Shown here: one piece after another, positions 1 through 10,385 of the stretch | Position numbering within the stretch: the stretch's first letter is position 1 | Layout: each line of letters begins with the position of its first letter | Source: Methylomonas methanica MC09 | GTDB lineage: Bacteria; Pseudomonadota; Gammaproteobacteria; Methylococcales; Methylomonadaceae | Direction: 5' to 3' | Length of the DNA stretch: 64,000 nt | NCBI RefSeq assembly: GCF_000214665.1 | Contig: NC_015572.1 | Location: forward strand, 2,728,001-2,792,000 | Notes under the pieces: generated by a model | What the model saw: the letters and a program-made list of their open reading frames with translations, nothing else | Databases searched by the model: none | What the model was told of the DNA's origin: nothing | Position numbers and translations under genes: made by a program

Positions 1-854
<854 letters not shown>

Positions 855-888
855 CTATTCGGGTGTCCATTTTTATTAGACCACTACA

Positions 889-1857
889 GATTTCCTGGAT
901 AATCGCTGGTATGTAGCGCCCTTTGCCACCTATATCGAAACAGGCGGCGATCGTAAAGCCGCGGATGGCTGGGGTGGCGGTTTGGGCGTCGGTAAAATCA
1001 TCGACAAACATTTCAACGCGGAGTTGAGAGGTTTTTATCAAGGCTTCGGCGGTACCAACGGGCCGTGGGATTTGGCGGGCGGCACCGCCGATCTGCAATA
1101 TTATTTCTTCCGCGATAAATTCTCGCCTTATGCGGTTGTGGGATTGGGCGCCATGAATACCTGCGCTTCCGCAAATTGCGGCATAGGTTTTATCGGCGAA
1201 GCCGGCTTGGGCGTAAGCTACGAGGTGAACGACAACTTGTTGATCCGCAGTGATGTCCGTTACCGTTACAATAACAACTTCAACGCCCACGTACAGCCCG
1301 GCACCGATGAATTTCATGACATGACGGTGAACCTGGGCGTGGTGATTCCATTTGGCGAAAAGCCTAAATATGTGGCACAAGCTGAACCCCATGCCATAGC
1401 GCCACCGGTTGCGGATTGCTCCACCCGCGATTCGGATGCGGACGGTGTTAACGACTGCCTGGACAAGTGTCCCGGCACTATAACAGGCAGCACCGTAGGC
1501 CTTAACGGCTGTGCGGTCAGGCTGATCCTGAAAGGCGAACACTTTAAATACGATTCCGCCGAGTTAACCTTGAATGCCAAGGAGATACTGGATGGCGTTG
1601 CCGGCAGCCTGACTGCCTATCCGCAGAAAAATGATATTGAAGTGCAAGGACACGCCAGCAGCGAAGGTTCCGATAATTACAACATGAAACTGTCGCAACG
1701 GCGCGCGCACTCTGTGGTTGAATACCTGAAAATGAAAGGTGTTACCAATAAACTGATTGCGAAAGGTTATGGCGAAACCCAGCCGATTGCCGATAACGCC
1801 ACAGAAGCGGGTCGATCTGAAAACCGTCGTGTCGAGTTAATCTGGATCGAAGAGTAA
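889..1857 (+). pseudogene. OmpA-family outer-membrane protein, 5' end removed by IS3
   Basis: The frame is open directly from the IS boundary and begins DFLDNRWYVAPFATYIETGG, which resembles the first beta-strands of an OmpA-like barrel. The signal peptide and start codon are missing. An internal TTG at 982 gives 291 residues but starts mid-barrel. After the barrel comes a thrombospondin-3-like calcium repeat (DSDADGVNDCLDKCPGT), then a complete OmpA C-terminal peptidoglycan-binding domain (IEVQGHASSEG, LSQRRAHSVVEYL, GYGETQPIADN, ENRRVEL). Full-length homologues anchor the outer membrane to peptidoglycan. Here export should fail unless the 5' part survives on the far side of the IS, which is outside the window. 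No other disruption is seen. Confidence 0.85.
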
Positions 1858-2242
1858 TCTCCTCGATTGGCGCCACTTTAAACGCGGGGTAAATAGTTCC
1901 AACTGGCGACAGTTGGGACTGTTTCCCAAAGCGGTACGTACCTATCCGAGCCGATTAATCGGCTTTTCACCCTTTAATTCTCCCTTCAAAACCCCATTTT
2001 GCCGGCGTTTGGCATTCCTTAGCCATGTCCGAGATAAGCAAAACCTCATTTTCAGTCGATCGCTAACGGTCCTCGGCGGCAACCACTTGGACGCTTACGG
2101 CCGCAAATCGCTCTGCCGTGCAACGCAATCAATTCAATAAACAGAACATTTTTAGCCGGACAGGTGGGGTTTTTGCATACTCAATCGTCTTATCAGGTGA
2201 GGACGACCGTTCTTTATCATCCGACAAGCATTTGGAGTGTTT
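1858..2242. other. Intergenic stretch without recognisable gene
   Basis: Short open frames exist here but none has a plausible ribosome site, family resemblance or neighbour relationship. No convincing repeat or terminator was found. Confidence 0.4.
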
Positions 2243-2581
2243 ATGAAAACCCGCCCGCATTGGGTAAATGTCCACCGATATTCCGGTTTAGCGAACATTG
2301 CTTTACCGGCCACCGTCGATCAGATCGAAAACTTATCGGCTTTTTTCGAAGGACTCGCTGCTGCTCTTATTCCGCAGTGGGTGACGAAAGATAAGCCGTT
2401 TGAGACCGTGCAACCGGCCCGATGCGTTAGACGCAGCAATCCACATGCGCAGGCACGAGGCAAGCGGATGGGTTTAAACGCCTCTGAAATCAACGTGTTC
2501 GGTTTACCGTACCGGATCTTGTCCCGTAGTTCGGTGACGGAAACATCGTTAATGCCGGACAGCGCATCTACCCGTGACTGA
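2243..2581 (+). CDS. Hypothetical small protein upstream of RND operon
   Basis: The open frame from the ATG at 2243 is preceded by GGAG at 2234. It encodes 112 residues starting MKTRPHWVNVHRYSGLANIA and overlaps the next gene's GTG start by eight bases. There is no signal peptide or membrane segment, and the composition turns polar and basic in the middle (ARCVRRSNPHAQARGKR). I do not recognise a family. It may be a leader or a small regulator gene for the efflux operon, or a chance frame. The overlap with the outer-membrane factor gene and the RBS are the only support. Confidence 0.3.
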   Translation: MKTRPHWVNVHRYSGLANIALPATVDQIENLSAFFEGLAAALIPQWVTKDKPFETVQPARCVRRSNPHAQARGKRMGLNASEINVFGLPYRILSRSSVTETSLMPDSASTRD

Positions 2582-4007
2582 AGCGGATAAAATTAAGCAA
2601 AGTTGCATCGCTGGCGGCTGTCTAAAGACAAGCAAAAATACCGCATCCTCTACCCTGCTCGGTCTGGCGATGTGTTGGGTGCTGTCGGGTTGCCAGACCG
2701 CGCCCGATCGCGACGCCCAAGCATTGGATTTCCGCGTCGGAACGCATTGGAGCGCAACCCCGGCAGAACATAATTCGGTTGCAACGTCCTGGTTAAAGAC
2801 CTTCAACGACCCGCAGCTTACTATCTTGGTGCAAGACGGCCTGAGCGAAAATTTTGACCTGAGATCGGCCGCCGCGCGAGTCGCTGCCGCGCGCGAACAG
2901 GCGGTAATAGCCGGTTCCGGACGTTTGCCGCAATTGTATTTTTTACCGGGTTACCAGCGAAGCAAGAACGACGGCGGCAGCGGTGCTATGGAGTCCGGCG
3001 CCTTTACCGCCCTATTCAATTTCAACTGGGAGCTGGATGTCTGGGGTCGAATCAAGGCCGGACAACAGGCGGCGACGGAAGAGGCCATGGCAACGGCCGA
3101 CGATTACCGGGCGGCGCAATTGTCGTTAGCAGCGCGTATCGCCCAGGTGTATTACGAATGGCTGGAAGCGCAACTACAGGCTCAGGTTGCCGATCAGTCG
3201 GTTCGGGATAGAAGCGTCATCGCCGGCCTGATTCGCGGCCGGTTTAACAAAGGGCTTACTCGGGGCCTGGACCTTAGGCTGGTCTTGACCGATTTAGCCA
3301 ATGCCGAGGCGCAACTGGCCCAAGCCCGTAACGATGTGCAGCGCCTCGGCCGCCAGTTACAAACGTTGCTGGCCCGCTATCCGGATAACGGATTAGTTAT
3401 GGATCGGCCGCTGCCGAAGCCGCCCGAGGCCTTAACGGCGGGCCTGCCCGCCGAATTGCTGACACGCCGCCCGGACGTACTGGCCGCCTTCAAACGCTTG
3501 CGTGCCGCAGACTCTCGACTGGAAAGCGCCGAAAAGGCCTTGCTGCCCCGCATTACCTTGACAGCTGCGGGCGGCAGCGGCAGTGCGGCACTGACCGAAT
3601 TGATCGATCCGCGCGCGGTCGCCTGGAACGTGGCGGCCGGTCTGACGCAGCCGTTATTTACCGGCGGCCGTTTGCAGGGCGAAATTCGCCTGAACCAAGC
3701 CCGGGTGCAAGATGCGCTCAACCAATACCAAAGCGTGGCACTCAATGCCTTTCGCGAGGTAGAACAAGCCCTGGCCGCCGAATCGCTGCTACGCGACCAA
3801 GAAAAAGCCTTGCGGGAAGCCGTCGACCAAACCGAGGCCAGCCGCAAACTGGCCGTGTATTCCTACCAACAGGGCCTGATCCAAATTCTTACCTTACTCG
3901 ACAGTTATCGCAGCACACTCAATGCGCAAAGCGCGCATCTGCGCGTGCAACGGCAATTACTCAACAACCGAATCACACTTTACTTGGCATTAGGCGGTGC
4001 CGTTTGA
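2574..4007 (+). CDS. RND efflux outer-membrane lipoprotein (NodT/OprM type)
   Basis: This 477-residue TolC-like channel forms the outer-membrane exit duct of the tripartite pump encoded by the next two genes. It has a long N-region, a hydrophobic stretch and a lipobox (WVLSGC, Cys40), indicating acylation. Two outer-membrane efflux repeats follow, with typical coiled-coil stretches (VAAAREQAVIAGSGRLPQLY; LTRRPDVLAAFKRLRAADSR) and the conserved LFTGGRLQGEI near residues 360-370. The GTG start at 2574 lacks a good ribosome site, and no better in-frame start precedes the lipobox. The stop overlaps the following start (TTGA), so the genes are probably translationally coupled. The substrate is unknown. 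Confidence 0.9.
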   Translation: MTEADKIKQSCIAGGCLKTSKNTASSTLLGLAMCWVLSGCQTAPDRDAQALDFRVGTHWSATPAEHNSVATSWLKTFNDPQLTILVQDGLSENFDLRSAAARVAAAREQAVIAGSGRLPQLYFLPGYQRSKNDGGSGAMESGAFTALFNFNWELDVWGRIKAGQQAATEEAMATADDYRAAQLSLAARIAQVYYEWLEAQLQAQVADQSVRDRSVIAGLIRGRFNKGLTRGLDLRLVLTDLANAEAQLAQARNDVQRLGRQLQTLLARYPDNGLVMDRPLPKPPEALTAGLPAELLTRRPDVLAAFKRLRAADSRLESAEKALLPRITLTAAGGSGSAALTELIDPRAVAWNVAAGLTQPLFTGGRLQGEIRLNQARVQDALNQYQSVALNAFREVEQALAAESLLRDQEKALREAVDQTEASRKLAVYSYQQGLIQILTLLDSYRSTLNAQSAHLRVQRQLLNNRITLYLALGGAV

Positions 4008-5179
4008 ACGAAAAACCACGCATATTAAAGCGGCTATTACCGGCTACCGTATTACTGATTGCCGCGGGTGCGGCATGGGCAATGATCGAATTGCGGCCCA
4101 GCCGATTGGCGCCCGCCCAAGCGCCCACGGCGCCGACGGTGGACGTGATCCGGGTCGAACCGCACACACTCAAGCTCAATGTGATGTCGCAAGGTGTCGT
4201 GACGCCGCGCGAACAGATAGACTTAATCGCCGAAGTCGCCGGCAAAGTGGTGCAAATGCATCCGGCGCTGGCCTCCGGCGGTTATTTCGAGGCGGGCGAT
4301 TTACTCTTGACGATCGATCCGCGCGACTACGATTTCGCAATCGTAGCTGCGCAAGCCAAAATTGCCGAGGCCGAACGCGTGCTCATCAGCGAGCGGGCGC
4401 AAGTCGAACAGGCCAAAAGCGAATGGCAAGCGCTAGGCCAGGGCGATGCCAGCGATCTGGCATTACGCAAACCCCAACTGGCCGAAGCCGAAGCAAAACT
4501 ACAGGCGTCCAAGGCCGATCTGGCCAAGGCTAAACTGAACCGTAGCCGTTGCGAAATAAGGGCGCCTTTTTCCGGCCGGGTGCTGAACAAACAAGTCGGC
4601 CGGGGGCAATTTCTGGCGGGCGGTGCCGTCATCGCGCGGATTTTCGCCAACGATGTCGCCGAAATACGCTTGCCTGTCGGAGTCGATCAACTGGCGTATC
4701 TCGATTTACCGCACGGCAACCGCGCCGGGCGCCTTTGGCCGGCTGTCACGCTCCGAGCGGAAATCGGCGGTCGATTACAGCAATGGCAAGGCCGCATCGT
4801 CCGCAGCGAAGCGGCACTGGATAGCGGCAGCGGTCAATTGTTTTTGGTGGCGCAAGTCGAGCGGCCCGACTTCGCCGCTGCGGATAATGCGCCGCTGCTG
4901 AGCGGTTTGTTCGTGCAGGCTGAAATCGAAGGCATCGCACGCGAAAAGCTGTTTGCGCTACCGCGCACGGCGTTAAATTCCTTACAACAAGTTAAAGTGG
5001 TTAACGACGAACAGCGCCTGGAGCTTCGCCGGGTGGCAGTGCTGCGCACCGAGGCAGACAGGGTAATCATTGCTTCCGGCCTGACTGCCGGCGAGCGGGT
5101 GGTCATTTCCGAAATGCCCATGCCGGTTTCCGGTATGCAAGTCGTAGTCAGCAACCCGCAAGCGGTTGCCACCCCGTGA
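4004..5179 (+). CDS. RND efflux periplasmic adaptor (membrane fusion protein)
   Basis: This 391-residue HlyD/AcrA-family adaptor bridges the inner-membrane pump and the outer-membrane channel. An N-terminal membrane anchor (LLPATVLLIAAGAAWAMIEL) is followed by a lipoyl half-motif (VVTPREQIDLIAEVAGKVVQ). Next come an alpha-helical hairpin (about residues 100-175, rich in AKIAEAERVL and AEAEAKLQASKADLAKAK repeats), the second lipoyl half (CEIRAPFSGRVLNKQVGRGQ) and beta-barrel/MP domains. It starts with TTG overlapping the preceding stop and ends overlapping the next GTG start (GTGA). The three-gene overlap chain supports one transcript and coupled translation. Confidence 0.92.
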   Translation: MNEKPRILKRLLPATVLLIAAGAAWAMIELRPSRLAPAQAPTAPTVDVIRVEPHTLKLNVMSQGVVTPREQIDLIAEVAGKVVQMHPALASGGYFEAGDLLLTIDPRDYDFAIVAAQAKIAEAERVLISERAQVEQAKSEWQALGQGDASDLALRKPQLAEAEAKLQASKADLAKAKLNRSRCEIRAPFSGRVLNKQVGRGQFLAGGAVIARIFANDVAEIRLPVGVDQLAYLDLPHGNRAGRLWPAVTLRAEIGGRLQQWQGRIVRSEAALDSGSGQLFLVAQVERPDFAAADNAPLLSGLFVQAEIEGIAREKLFALPRTALNSLQQVKVVNDEQRLELRRVAVLRTEADRVIIASGLTAGERVVISEMPMPVSGMQVVVSNPQAVATP

Positions 5180-8100
5180 AAAGTCCGCTGAATCAAGAGA
5201 GGGCCACCGGCATTCTGGCTTGGTTTGCCGAAAACCCGGTTGCCGCCAACCTGCTGATGCTGCTGATACTGACCGGCGGCGTATTGGGCATGATCGATGT
5301 CGACAAAGAAGTGTTCCCGCGTTTTAGCCCGCACCAGATCGAGGTGACGGCAGTTTTCCCCGGCGCGGGTCCAGCGGAAGTGGAGCAGTCGATCTGCATA
5401 CCGATCGAAGAAGCGGTGCATGATTTACCGGGCATCAAACACCTGCATGGTGCAATACGCGGCGATACCTGTACTTTAGGCGTTGAAATACTGCCGGACC
5501 GCGACCGGGAACAAATGATGGCGCTGTTGCGCAGCCGGGTGCAATCGATTCAGCGACTACCCAAGCAATTGGAAAAAATCGACGTTTTGCCGGCCGATCG
5601 CAAAGACGACGACGGCGTGATCTGGGTCGCGCTGCACGGCGACACCGATGCGTTTAGCCTGCAGAAGTTCGGCGACCGGATTCAACAACAATTGGCGGCG
5701 ATTCCCGGCGTCAGCCGCGTGCGCAATTACGGTGAAATCGGTTACGAAATCGGCATAGAAGTCGCGCCGGAACAGCTGCGTAAATACCAACTGACCTTGA
5801 ACGAAGTCGCTCAGGCGATCCGCAAAGCCTCGGTCGAGCTTCCGGGCGGGCTGGTGAAAAATCCGGATGGCGAATTATTGTTACGGGTTGCCGGCCGCGC
5901 CAAAGACGCCGCCGCCGTCGGCGGTTTGGTCATTAAAACCTTGCCGGACGGCAACCGTTTACGCTTGGAGCAAATCGCCACGATCAAGGACGGCCTGGAA
6001 GAGCGCTTATACACCTGGCGGCATAACGGCCAAACCGCACAGGGCTGGGAAATACATACCGAACAGAACAGCGTCGCGGTGGCGCGGCAGGTCAAGGCCA
6101 CTATCGAGGACATGCGCGCCAAGCTGCCGGAAGGTTTACGTTTGATTACCTGGTGGGACGACTCCCAAGCCTATGACGAGCGTATCGGCACGCTGCTGGA
6201 AGACGGTCTGAGCGGATTTTTACTGGTCTGTCTGGTATTGACGCTGTTTTTACGTTTGCGTGTCGCCTTATGGGCGGGGGTGGGTATTTTCACCTCGGTG
6301 CTCGGCACATTTTGGTTAATGCCGCTGTTGGATATTTCCCTGAATATGTTGTCGCTGTTCGGTTTTTTGCTGGCAATGGGCGTGTTGGTCGACGATGCCA
6401 TCATCATCGGCGAAAGCATCCATAGCCGGCAAACCGAAGGCGGCGAAACGCCGTTACAGTCCGCGGTTAACGGCGTGAAAGCGGTTGCGCTACCCGTCAC
6501 GCTGTCGGTGTTGATTGTGTTGGCGGCCTTTCTGCCCGGCTTGTTTCTGCCGGGATGGGCCGGACAAATGATGCGGCCCATCTGTTTGATCATGATTTTG
6601 ACCCTGATCTTTTCCCTGGTCGAGGCCTTGTTGATTTTGCCCTCGCATCTGGTAGCCGCAAGCGAATCGACCGACAATCCCACGCGTTTACAACGGATAC
6701 GCACCCGGCTCAATCGAGACATGGACCGCTTCGTGGAACGGGTTTACCGGCCGTTTTTACAGTCCGCCCTACGCTGGCGTTATTTGACGGCCGCGTTATT
6801 CGCCGCCTTGTTAATCCTATGTTCCGGTTTGGTCGCCAGCGATCGCGTCCGGCAGTCAATCAACCCCGATGTCACTAAAGACAGTTTCTGGGTATCGATA
6901 CAGTTACCGCAAAGCGCACCGTACAGCGAAGCCCAGGCACTGACAACCCGGGTGGAAAATGCCTTGTTTGAGTTACGGGACGAACTGGATGGCGTCGCGC
7001 GCGACAAGCGGCCCGCAAACGGCGGAATTAGCGAGGCACACGCACACGACCGTAGCGTGATCGTCGGTGTCGAGACCATTATTTGGGAGCATGGCGCCGG
7101 CATCTGGCTGGAACTGTCGTCGGAAGGCCGGCAGCGGATCAAGGTCGAAAACTTTATTCGGGATTGGCGGCAGCGAATCGGCGACATCGGCCGGGGTAAA
7201 GTGGATTTTATTTTCAAGGAAGGCGACGAGCCCTACGACATCGAATTGATGCTCGGCTCCGATCAGCCGCAAATTTTGGGTCCGGCCGTCGCGCAGCTAA
7301 AGCAACAAATCAAGGCGTTTCCGGGCGTATACGATGTCATCGACTCGGCGGAACCCGGCAAGCCGGAAATCCATTTAACGCTGAAACCGGAGGCGGAAAG
7401 ATTGGGATTGCGCTTGGAACACTTGGCCGAACAAGTCCGTCAAGGCTATTACGGCGAGGAGGTCCACCGCTTCATGCGCGGCGCCAAGGAAGTTAAAGTC
7501 ATGGTGCGCTATCCGCTGCAGGAACGGCGTTCGCTGGACCAACTAAAAGCCCAACCGATCCGTCTGCCGAACGGCGGGAATGCACCGTTAGCGAGTTTGG
7601 CGGACGTGGACTTGCTGCAAGGCTTTTCCCGTATTCACCGGGAAGACCGGCAACGGGTATTGAAAGTACAGGCGCGGGTCGACCCGACCCTGGGGGATGT
7701 CAACGAACTGTATGCAGCACTGGAACAAGAGGTATTCAAAACCCTGGAAACACAGTTTCCCGGCTTGAACATTCAAATCGGCCAACAACGCCAGGAACAA
7801 AAAGAGCTGCTGGCGGCATTCGGCAAAAACACCCTGATCGCTCTGTTGGTGATATATGCACTGATTGCGGTGCCGTTCCGCTCCTACAGCAAACCGATCA
7901 TATTCCTGCTGGCGGCCCCCGTGGCCTGGAGCGGCGCGGTACTGGCGCATTGGGCCATCGGCCTGCCATTATCGATGGAATCCCTGGTCGGCATGATCGC
8001 GGCCAGCGGCGTGGTGGTAAACGATAGCTTGGTGTTATTGGATTATATGCGTCAAAACGACACGCAAAGCCAGTCCATGGAAAGCTTAATCGTCGAAGCC

Positions 8101-8304
8101 TGTACGTCACGCTTCCGGCCGATTGTCCTGGCCTTTTTGACCAATTTCGCCGGATTTTTGCCGACATTGCTGGAAACCAGCCCGCAGGCGCAATTTCTGA
8201 TTCCGATGACTTTATCGCTGTCCGCCGGTTTGTTGATCGGTATGTCGGCCAGTCTGATTTTAACGCCGACCTGCTATGCAATTCTGGGTAGAGGGCGAAC
8301 ATGA
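5176..8304 (+). CDS. RND-family efflux pump, inner-membrane subunit
   Basis: This 1042-residue AcrB/MexF-superfamily proton-driven antiporter has a first membrane helix (AANLLMLLILTGGVLGMIDV) and a porter domain (FPGAGPAEVEQSICIPIEEA). The second helix group follows (FLLVCLVLTLFLRLRVALWA), with the TM4 motif GVLVDDAIIIGESI whose DD pair matches the proton-relay aspartates. The duplicated C-terminal half ends with GVVVNDSLVLLDYM and a final helix set (AQFLIPMTLSLSAGLLIGMS). Length is normal and no disruption is seen. It is closer to the heavy-metal/uncharacterised RND branch that opens GILAWFAENPVAANLLM than to classical AcrB. The substrate cannot be assigned, and no regulator gene adjoins the operon. 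Confidence 0.92.
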   Translation: MKSPLNQERATGILAWFAENPVAANLLMLLILTGGVLGMIDVDKEVFPRFSPHQIEVTAVFPGAGPAEVEQSICIPIEEAVHDLPGIKHLHGAIRGDTCTLGVEILPDRDREQMMALLRSRVQSIQRLPKQLEKIDVLPADRKDDDGVIWVALHGDTDAFSLQKFGDRIQQQLAAIPGVSRVRNYGEIGYEIGIEVAPEQLRKYQLTLNEVAQAIRKASVELPGGLVKNPDGELLLRVAGRAKDAAAVGGLVIKTLPDGNRLRLEQIATIKDGLEERLYTWRHNGQTAQGWEIHTEQNSVAVARQVKATIEDMRAKLPEGLRLITWWDDSQAYDERIGTLLEDGLSGFLLVCLVLTLFLRLRVALWAGVGIFTSVLGTFWLMPLLDISLNMLSLFGFLLAMGVLVDDAIIIGESIHSRQTEGGETPLQSAVNGVKAVALPVTLSVLIVLAAFLPGLFLPGWAGQMMRPICLIMILTLIFSLVEALLILPSHLVAASESTDNPTRLQRIRTRLNRDMDRFVERVYRPFLQSALRWRYLTAALFAALLILCSGLVASDRVRQSINPDVTKDSFWVSIQLPQSAPYSEAQALTTRVENALFELRDELDGVARDKRPANGGISEAHAHDRSVIVGVETIIWEHGAGIWLELSSEGRQRIKVENFIRDWRQRIGDIGRGKVDFIFKEGDEPYDIELMLGSDQPQILGPAVAQLKQQIKAFPGVYDVIDSAEPGKPEIHLTLKPEAERLGLRLEHLAEQVRQGYYGEEVHRFMRGAKEVKVMVRYPLQERRSLDQLKAQPIRLPNGGNAPLASLADVDLLQGFSRIHREDRQRVLKVQARVDPTLGDVNELYAALEQEVFKTLETQFPGLNIQIGQQRQEQKELLAAFGKNTLIALLVIYALIAVPFRSYSKPIIFLLAAPVAWSGAVLAHWAIGLPLSMESLVGMIAASGVVVNDSLVLLDYMRQNDTQSQSMESLIVEACTSRFRPIVLAFLTNFAGFLPTLLETSPQAQFLIPMTLSLSAGLLIGMSASLILTPTCYAILGRGRT

Positions 8305-8377
8305 AATCCCCCTCCCCGTCTAAATCGGTCCGTTCGATAACTTAACGTAATACCTAACCCACTGTAGGAGAAGCCGC

Positions 8378-8662
8378 ATGCCTAGCCAGCCTGTATCACC
8401 CAACCCCACGATTGAAACCGTTCAGCAAGTGGAAGCTAATTACCCGTCTGCACGTTATTTTCAGGTTCACTTCGAGTTTCTGCAGGAACAGTTCCAGCAA
8501 ACCTTGACCCTACTCGAATCCCTGCAGGCCCGCATGCAACGGCTGGAGCAACAGTTGGCGAGCAGCACACTGCACAGGGACATCTACCCTTCCCCCTTGC
8601 AAAGTATGCTTGCGCAGAAAGAAGACGTTCGGTCACCATGGGATAAAGCCGGCCGGCGCTAA
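8378..8662 (+). CDS. Small coiled-coil protein, unknown function
   Basis: This 94-residue protein starts at an ATG preceded by GTAGGAG at 8365. The middle (FEFLQEQFQQTLTLLESLQA then RMQRLEQQLAS) is a strongly predicted amphipathic coiled coil. The tail is polar (QKEDVRSPWDKAGRR). There is no signal or membrane segment. The last 40 codons and the region just downstream recur, frame-broken, at 19477-19610. The gene follows the RND operon by 73 bp and could be co-transcribed, but its role is unknown. Confidence 0.55.
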   Translation: MPSQPVSPNPTIETVQQVEANYPSARYFQVHFEFLQEQFQQTLTLLESLQARMQRLEQQLASSTLHRDIYPSPLQSMLAQKEDVRSPWDKAGRR

Positions 8663-8677
8663 GGGCCACGTTGCGCC
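8543..8677. repeat. Copy A of duplicated 3' gene end
   Basis: This covers the 3' end of the small coiled-coil gene plus about 15 bp downstream. It matches 19477-19610 at most positions by eye. In this copy the reading frame is intact. Confidence 0.7.
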
Positions 8678-8705
8678 ATCTAGCGACGGCCTTTAAGTAT
8701 CGTCG

Positions 8706-8723
8706 CTCCCGCGAAGACGGGAG
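8706..8723. repeat. Short palindromic intergenic repeat
   Basis: CTCCCGCGAAGACGGGAG forms a six-bp stem and is followed at 8741 by GCGGGAATGACG. This resembles the 'tcccgcgaag-gcggga' type of dispersed palindrome common in gammaproteobacterial intergenic DNA. Only one copy was noticed in this window. Confidence 0.4.
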
Positions 8724-8846
8724 CCCAGTCAATGCAAATTGCGGGAATGACGAATGCGAGGTATTTAAGGGCCGGGTTTATAACTGCGTCTCCGGCCAGC
8801 ATCGGAATAAGTCTAAGCCTCCATCAGCCGGTAACGGACGCGGCGT

Positions 8847-9206
8847 TTGAGCCTGACTGAACCGGGCGAGCGTTGGCGGGGCGATTTGATTTTATTCACG
8901 TCAGAAGCTTCATTGGCGGCGGAATTGAGTAAGTTCTATTTCACATGGTTCGTCCCGGCGCTGGTCAAATACCGCAAGCTGCTGCTGAAGGTGTTGTTAG
9001 TCAGCTTTGTGTTGCAATTGTTCGCGCGGGTAACGCCGTTGCGCTTTCAGATAGTGATGGACAAAGTCTTGGTAGACCGCGGCTTTACCGCCTTGGACAT
9101 TATTACGGCCAGCTTATGGGTGCAGACCGGCTCGCGCATTTGTGTATTCGCCGATGGTACGTTCGAACAACCGCAACGCGTAAGGCTATCGGGGAAAATA
9201 CGCTAA
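8847..9206 (+). pseudogene. Fragment of HlyB-type type I secretion ABC transporter
   Basis: The frame encodes GDLILFTSEASLAAELSKFY, then FTWFVPALVKYRKLLLKVLL and VMDKVLVDRGFTALDII. This is the linker and first membrane helices that normally join the C39-like domain to the transmembrane domain of HlyB/LapB-family exporters. The N-terminal peptidase-like domain, the remaining helices and the ABC ATPase are missing. After residue 95 the sequence loses resemblance and stops at 9206. A complete transporter of this type is about 700 residues. This is a remnant of a lost type I secretion locus, and no RTX substrate gene or membrane fusion partner is nearby. Confidence 0.8.
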
Positions 9207-9566
9207 CTTTCATCGTTAGCATACATTGCTTAGCGAATGCACAAGCACCGCGTGAAAAACACATAATCCGACACCGAAAAACCGAATCCTATAAACGGAT
9301 GGGCTATTTGCAAGCTATTGAATAAACTTGAATACACCGACGTGATGCCGTACCCGTATCAGGTGTGGCAGGCGCAAACTACAAACGTGTGTATCGGAAC
9401 CTGTAAGGACATTCTGACAAAAGCATTTGTTACATTGCCGCCCGATGCACGTCCGGACGAAGATTATCGTACACCAAGCCGGCGGGAAGCGAATAAAGGA
9501 AACCATGTGGATTAGCAGTTCGTAGCGCCTTGTTATCTGGCTGAATAGATATAGACGGAGATTGAT
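9207..9566. other. Intergenic stretch without supported gene
   Basis: Only a short unsupported frame (9318-9515, 65 codons, no ribosome site) was seen here. No repeat or RNA was recognised. Confidence 0.35.
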
Positions 9567-9854
9567 ATGAAATTGCATGATTCGAACAAATTAAAGATAC
9601 AGCGCGATGCCTGCGGGTTATTTTGCCATACAGTCTTGGCGAAACTTTTGACCAGCTTCGCCGCTACCATTATCAGCAATGCCTGCGACAGCCACAACTT
9701 AACCGTCAATATGCAAAACCTCACCACCGACAGTGCAGCTTATAACACCTTGCTCAATAAATTGATCATCCTGGATCATTTCAACGGCTGCACATTTAAC
9801 ACCGAGCTGCTGGGAGCGGCATCATGCGACCGAACTTGGAATATGGCGGTATGA
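9567..9854 (+). CDS. Hypothetical small protein
   Basis: This 95-residue frame opens at an ATG preceded by CGGAGATTGAT (9556). It contains several Cys (FCHTVLAK, NACDSHN, FNGCTFN, ASCDRTW) and one moderately hydrophobic stretch (LAKLLTSFAATIIS). No family is recognised. It lies between a pseudogene and a group II intron whose 3' end is 30 bp away, so the true gene could be longer and interrupted by the intron. The ribosome site is the main support. Confidence 0.35.
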   Translation: MKLHDSNKLKIQRDACGLFCHTVLAKLLTSFAATIISNACDSHNLTVNMQNLTTDSAAYNTLLNKLIILDHFNGCTFNTELLGAASCDRTWNMAV

Positions 9855-9883
9855 GAAGGTCAACAAAATGCATTAATGGGAGA

Positions 9884-9950
9884 GTAGCGGCAACCCTTAC
9901 GGGTTACCGCCCTCGCAGAACCGGACTTGGAGCGTTACACCATCCGGCTC
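9884..9950 (-). ncRNA. Group II intron domains V and VI
   Basis: Read on the minus strand, 9950-9917 begins GAGCCGGATGGTGTAACGCT and ends AAGTCCGGTTCT. This is a 34-nt hairpin with the GAGCC...GGTTC framing of the catalytic domain V. It is followed by a second hairpin, GCGGTAACCC-GTAA-GGGTTGCCGC, at domain VI. The intron probably ends at CTAC near 9884. Confidence 0.7.
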
Positions 9951-10385
9951 CCAGTTTAAGTCATCCACAATGGTTTGGGATATAAGTTGTGCTGGATTTG
10001 CAACGATGGCATCCATGCCCGTAACACCTTGCTGAACTTCGCCCAGTTACAACTTCGCCTTTGACTGCGTCTATTAATCCATTTAAATAGCACGCGACTT
10101 ATCAGATAAGCGTAATTACTGATCTGCCTGGCATTACCACTCACACCGTAGTAGGCTACGTGACCGACCAAGTGCCGCCGCGCGTAGAGCATCATGGCTT
10201 TTCCGCCTTGCAATCTTAACTGTGCCAATTTCTGGTTGACCTCTTTAAGTTTCTTGGTGATCCGATCGCGTTGCGTCGTGCGCCCCACTATGAACCGACC
10301 TTTGCGACTCTTGCCCACGTAGCCCCCTGCGTCACAATGGTTGTCGCCTCAAATTTTTAGAACGCCTTAAATTTGAGATTAGAAA

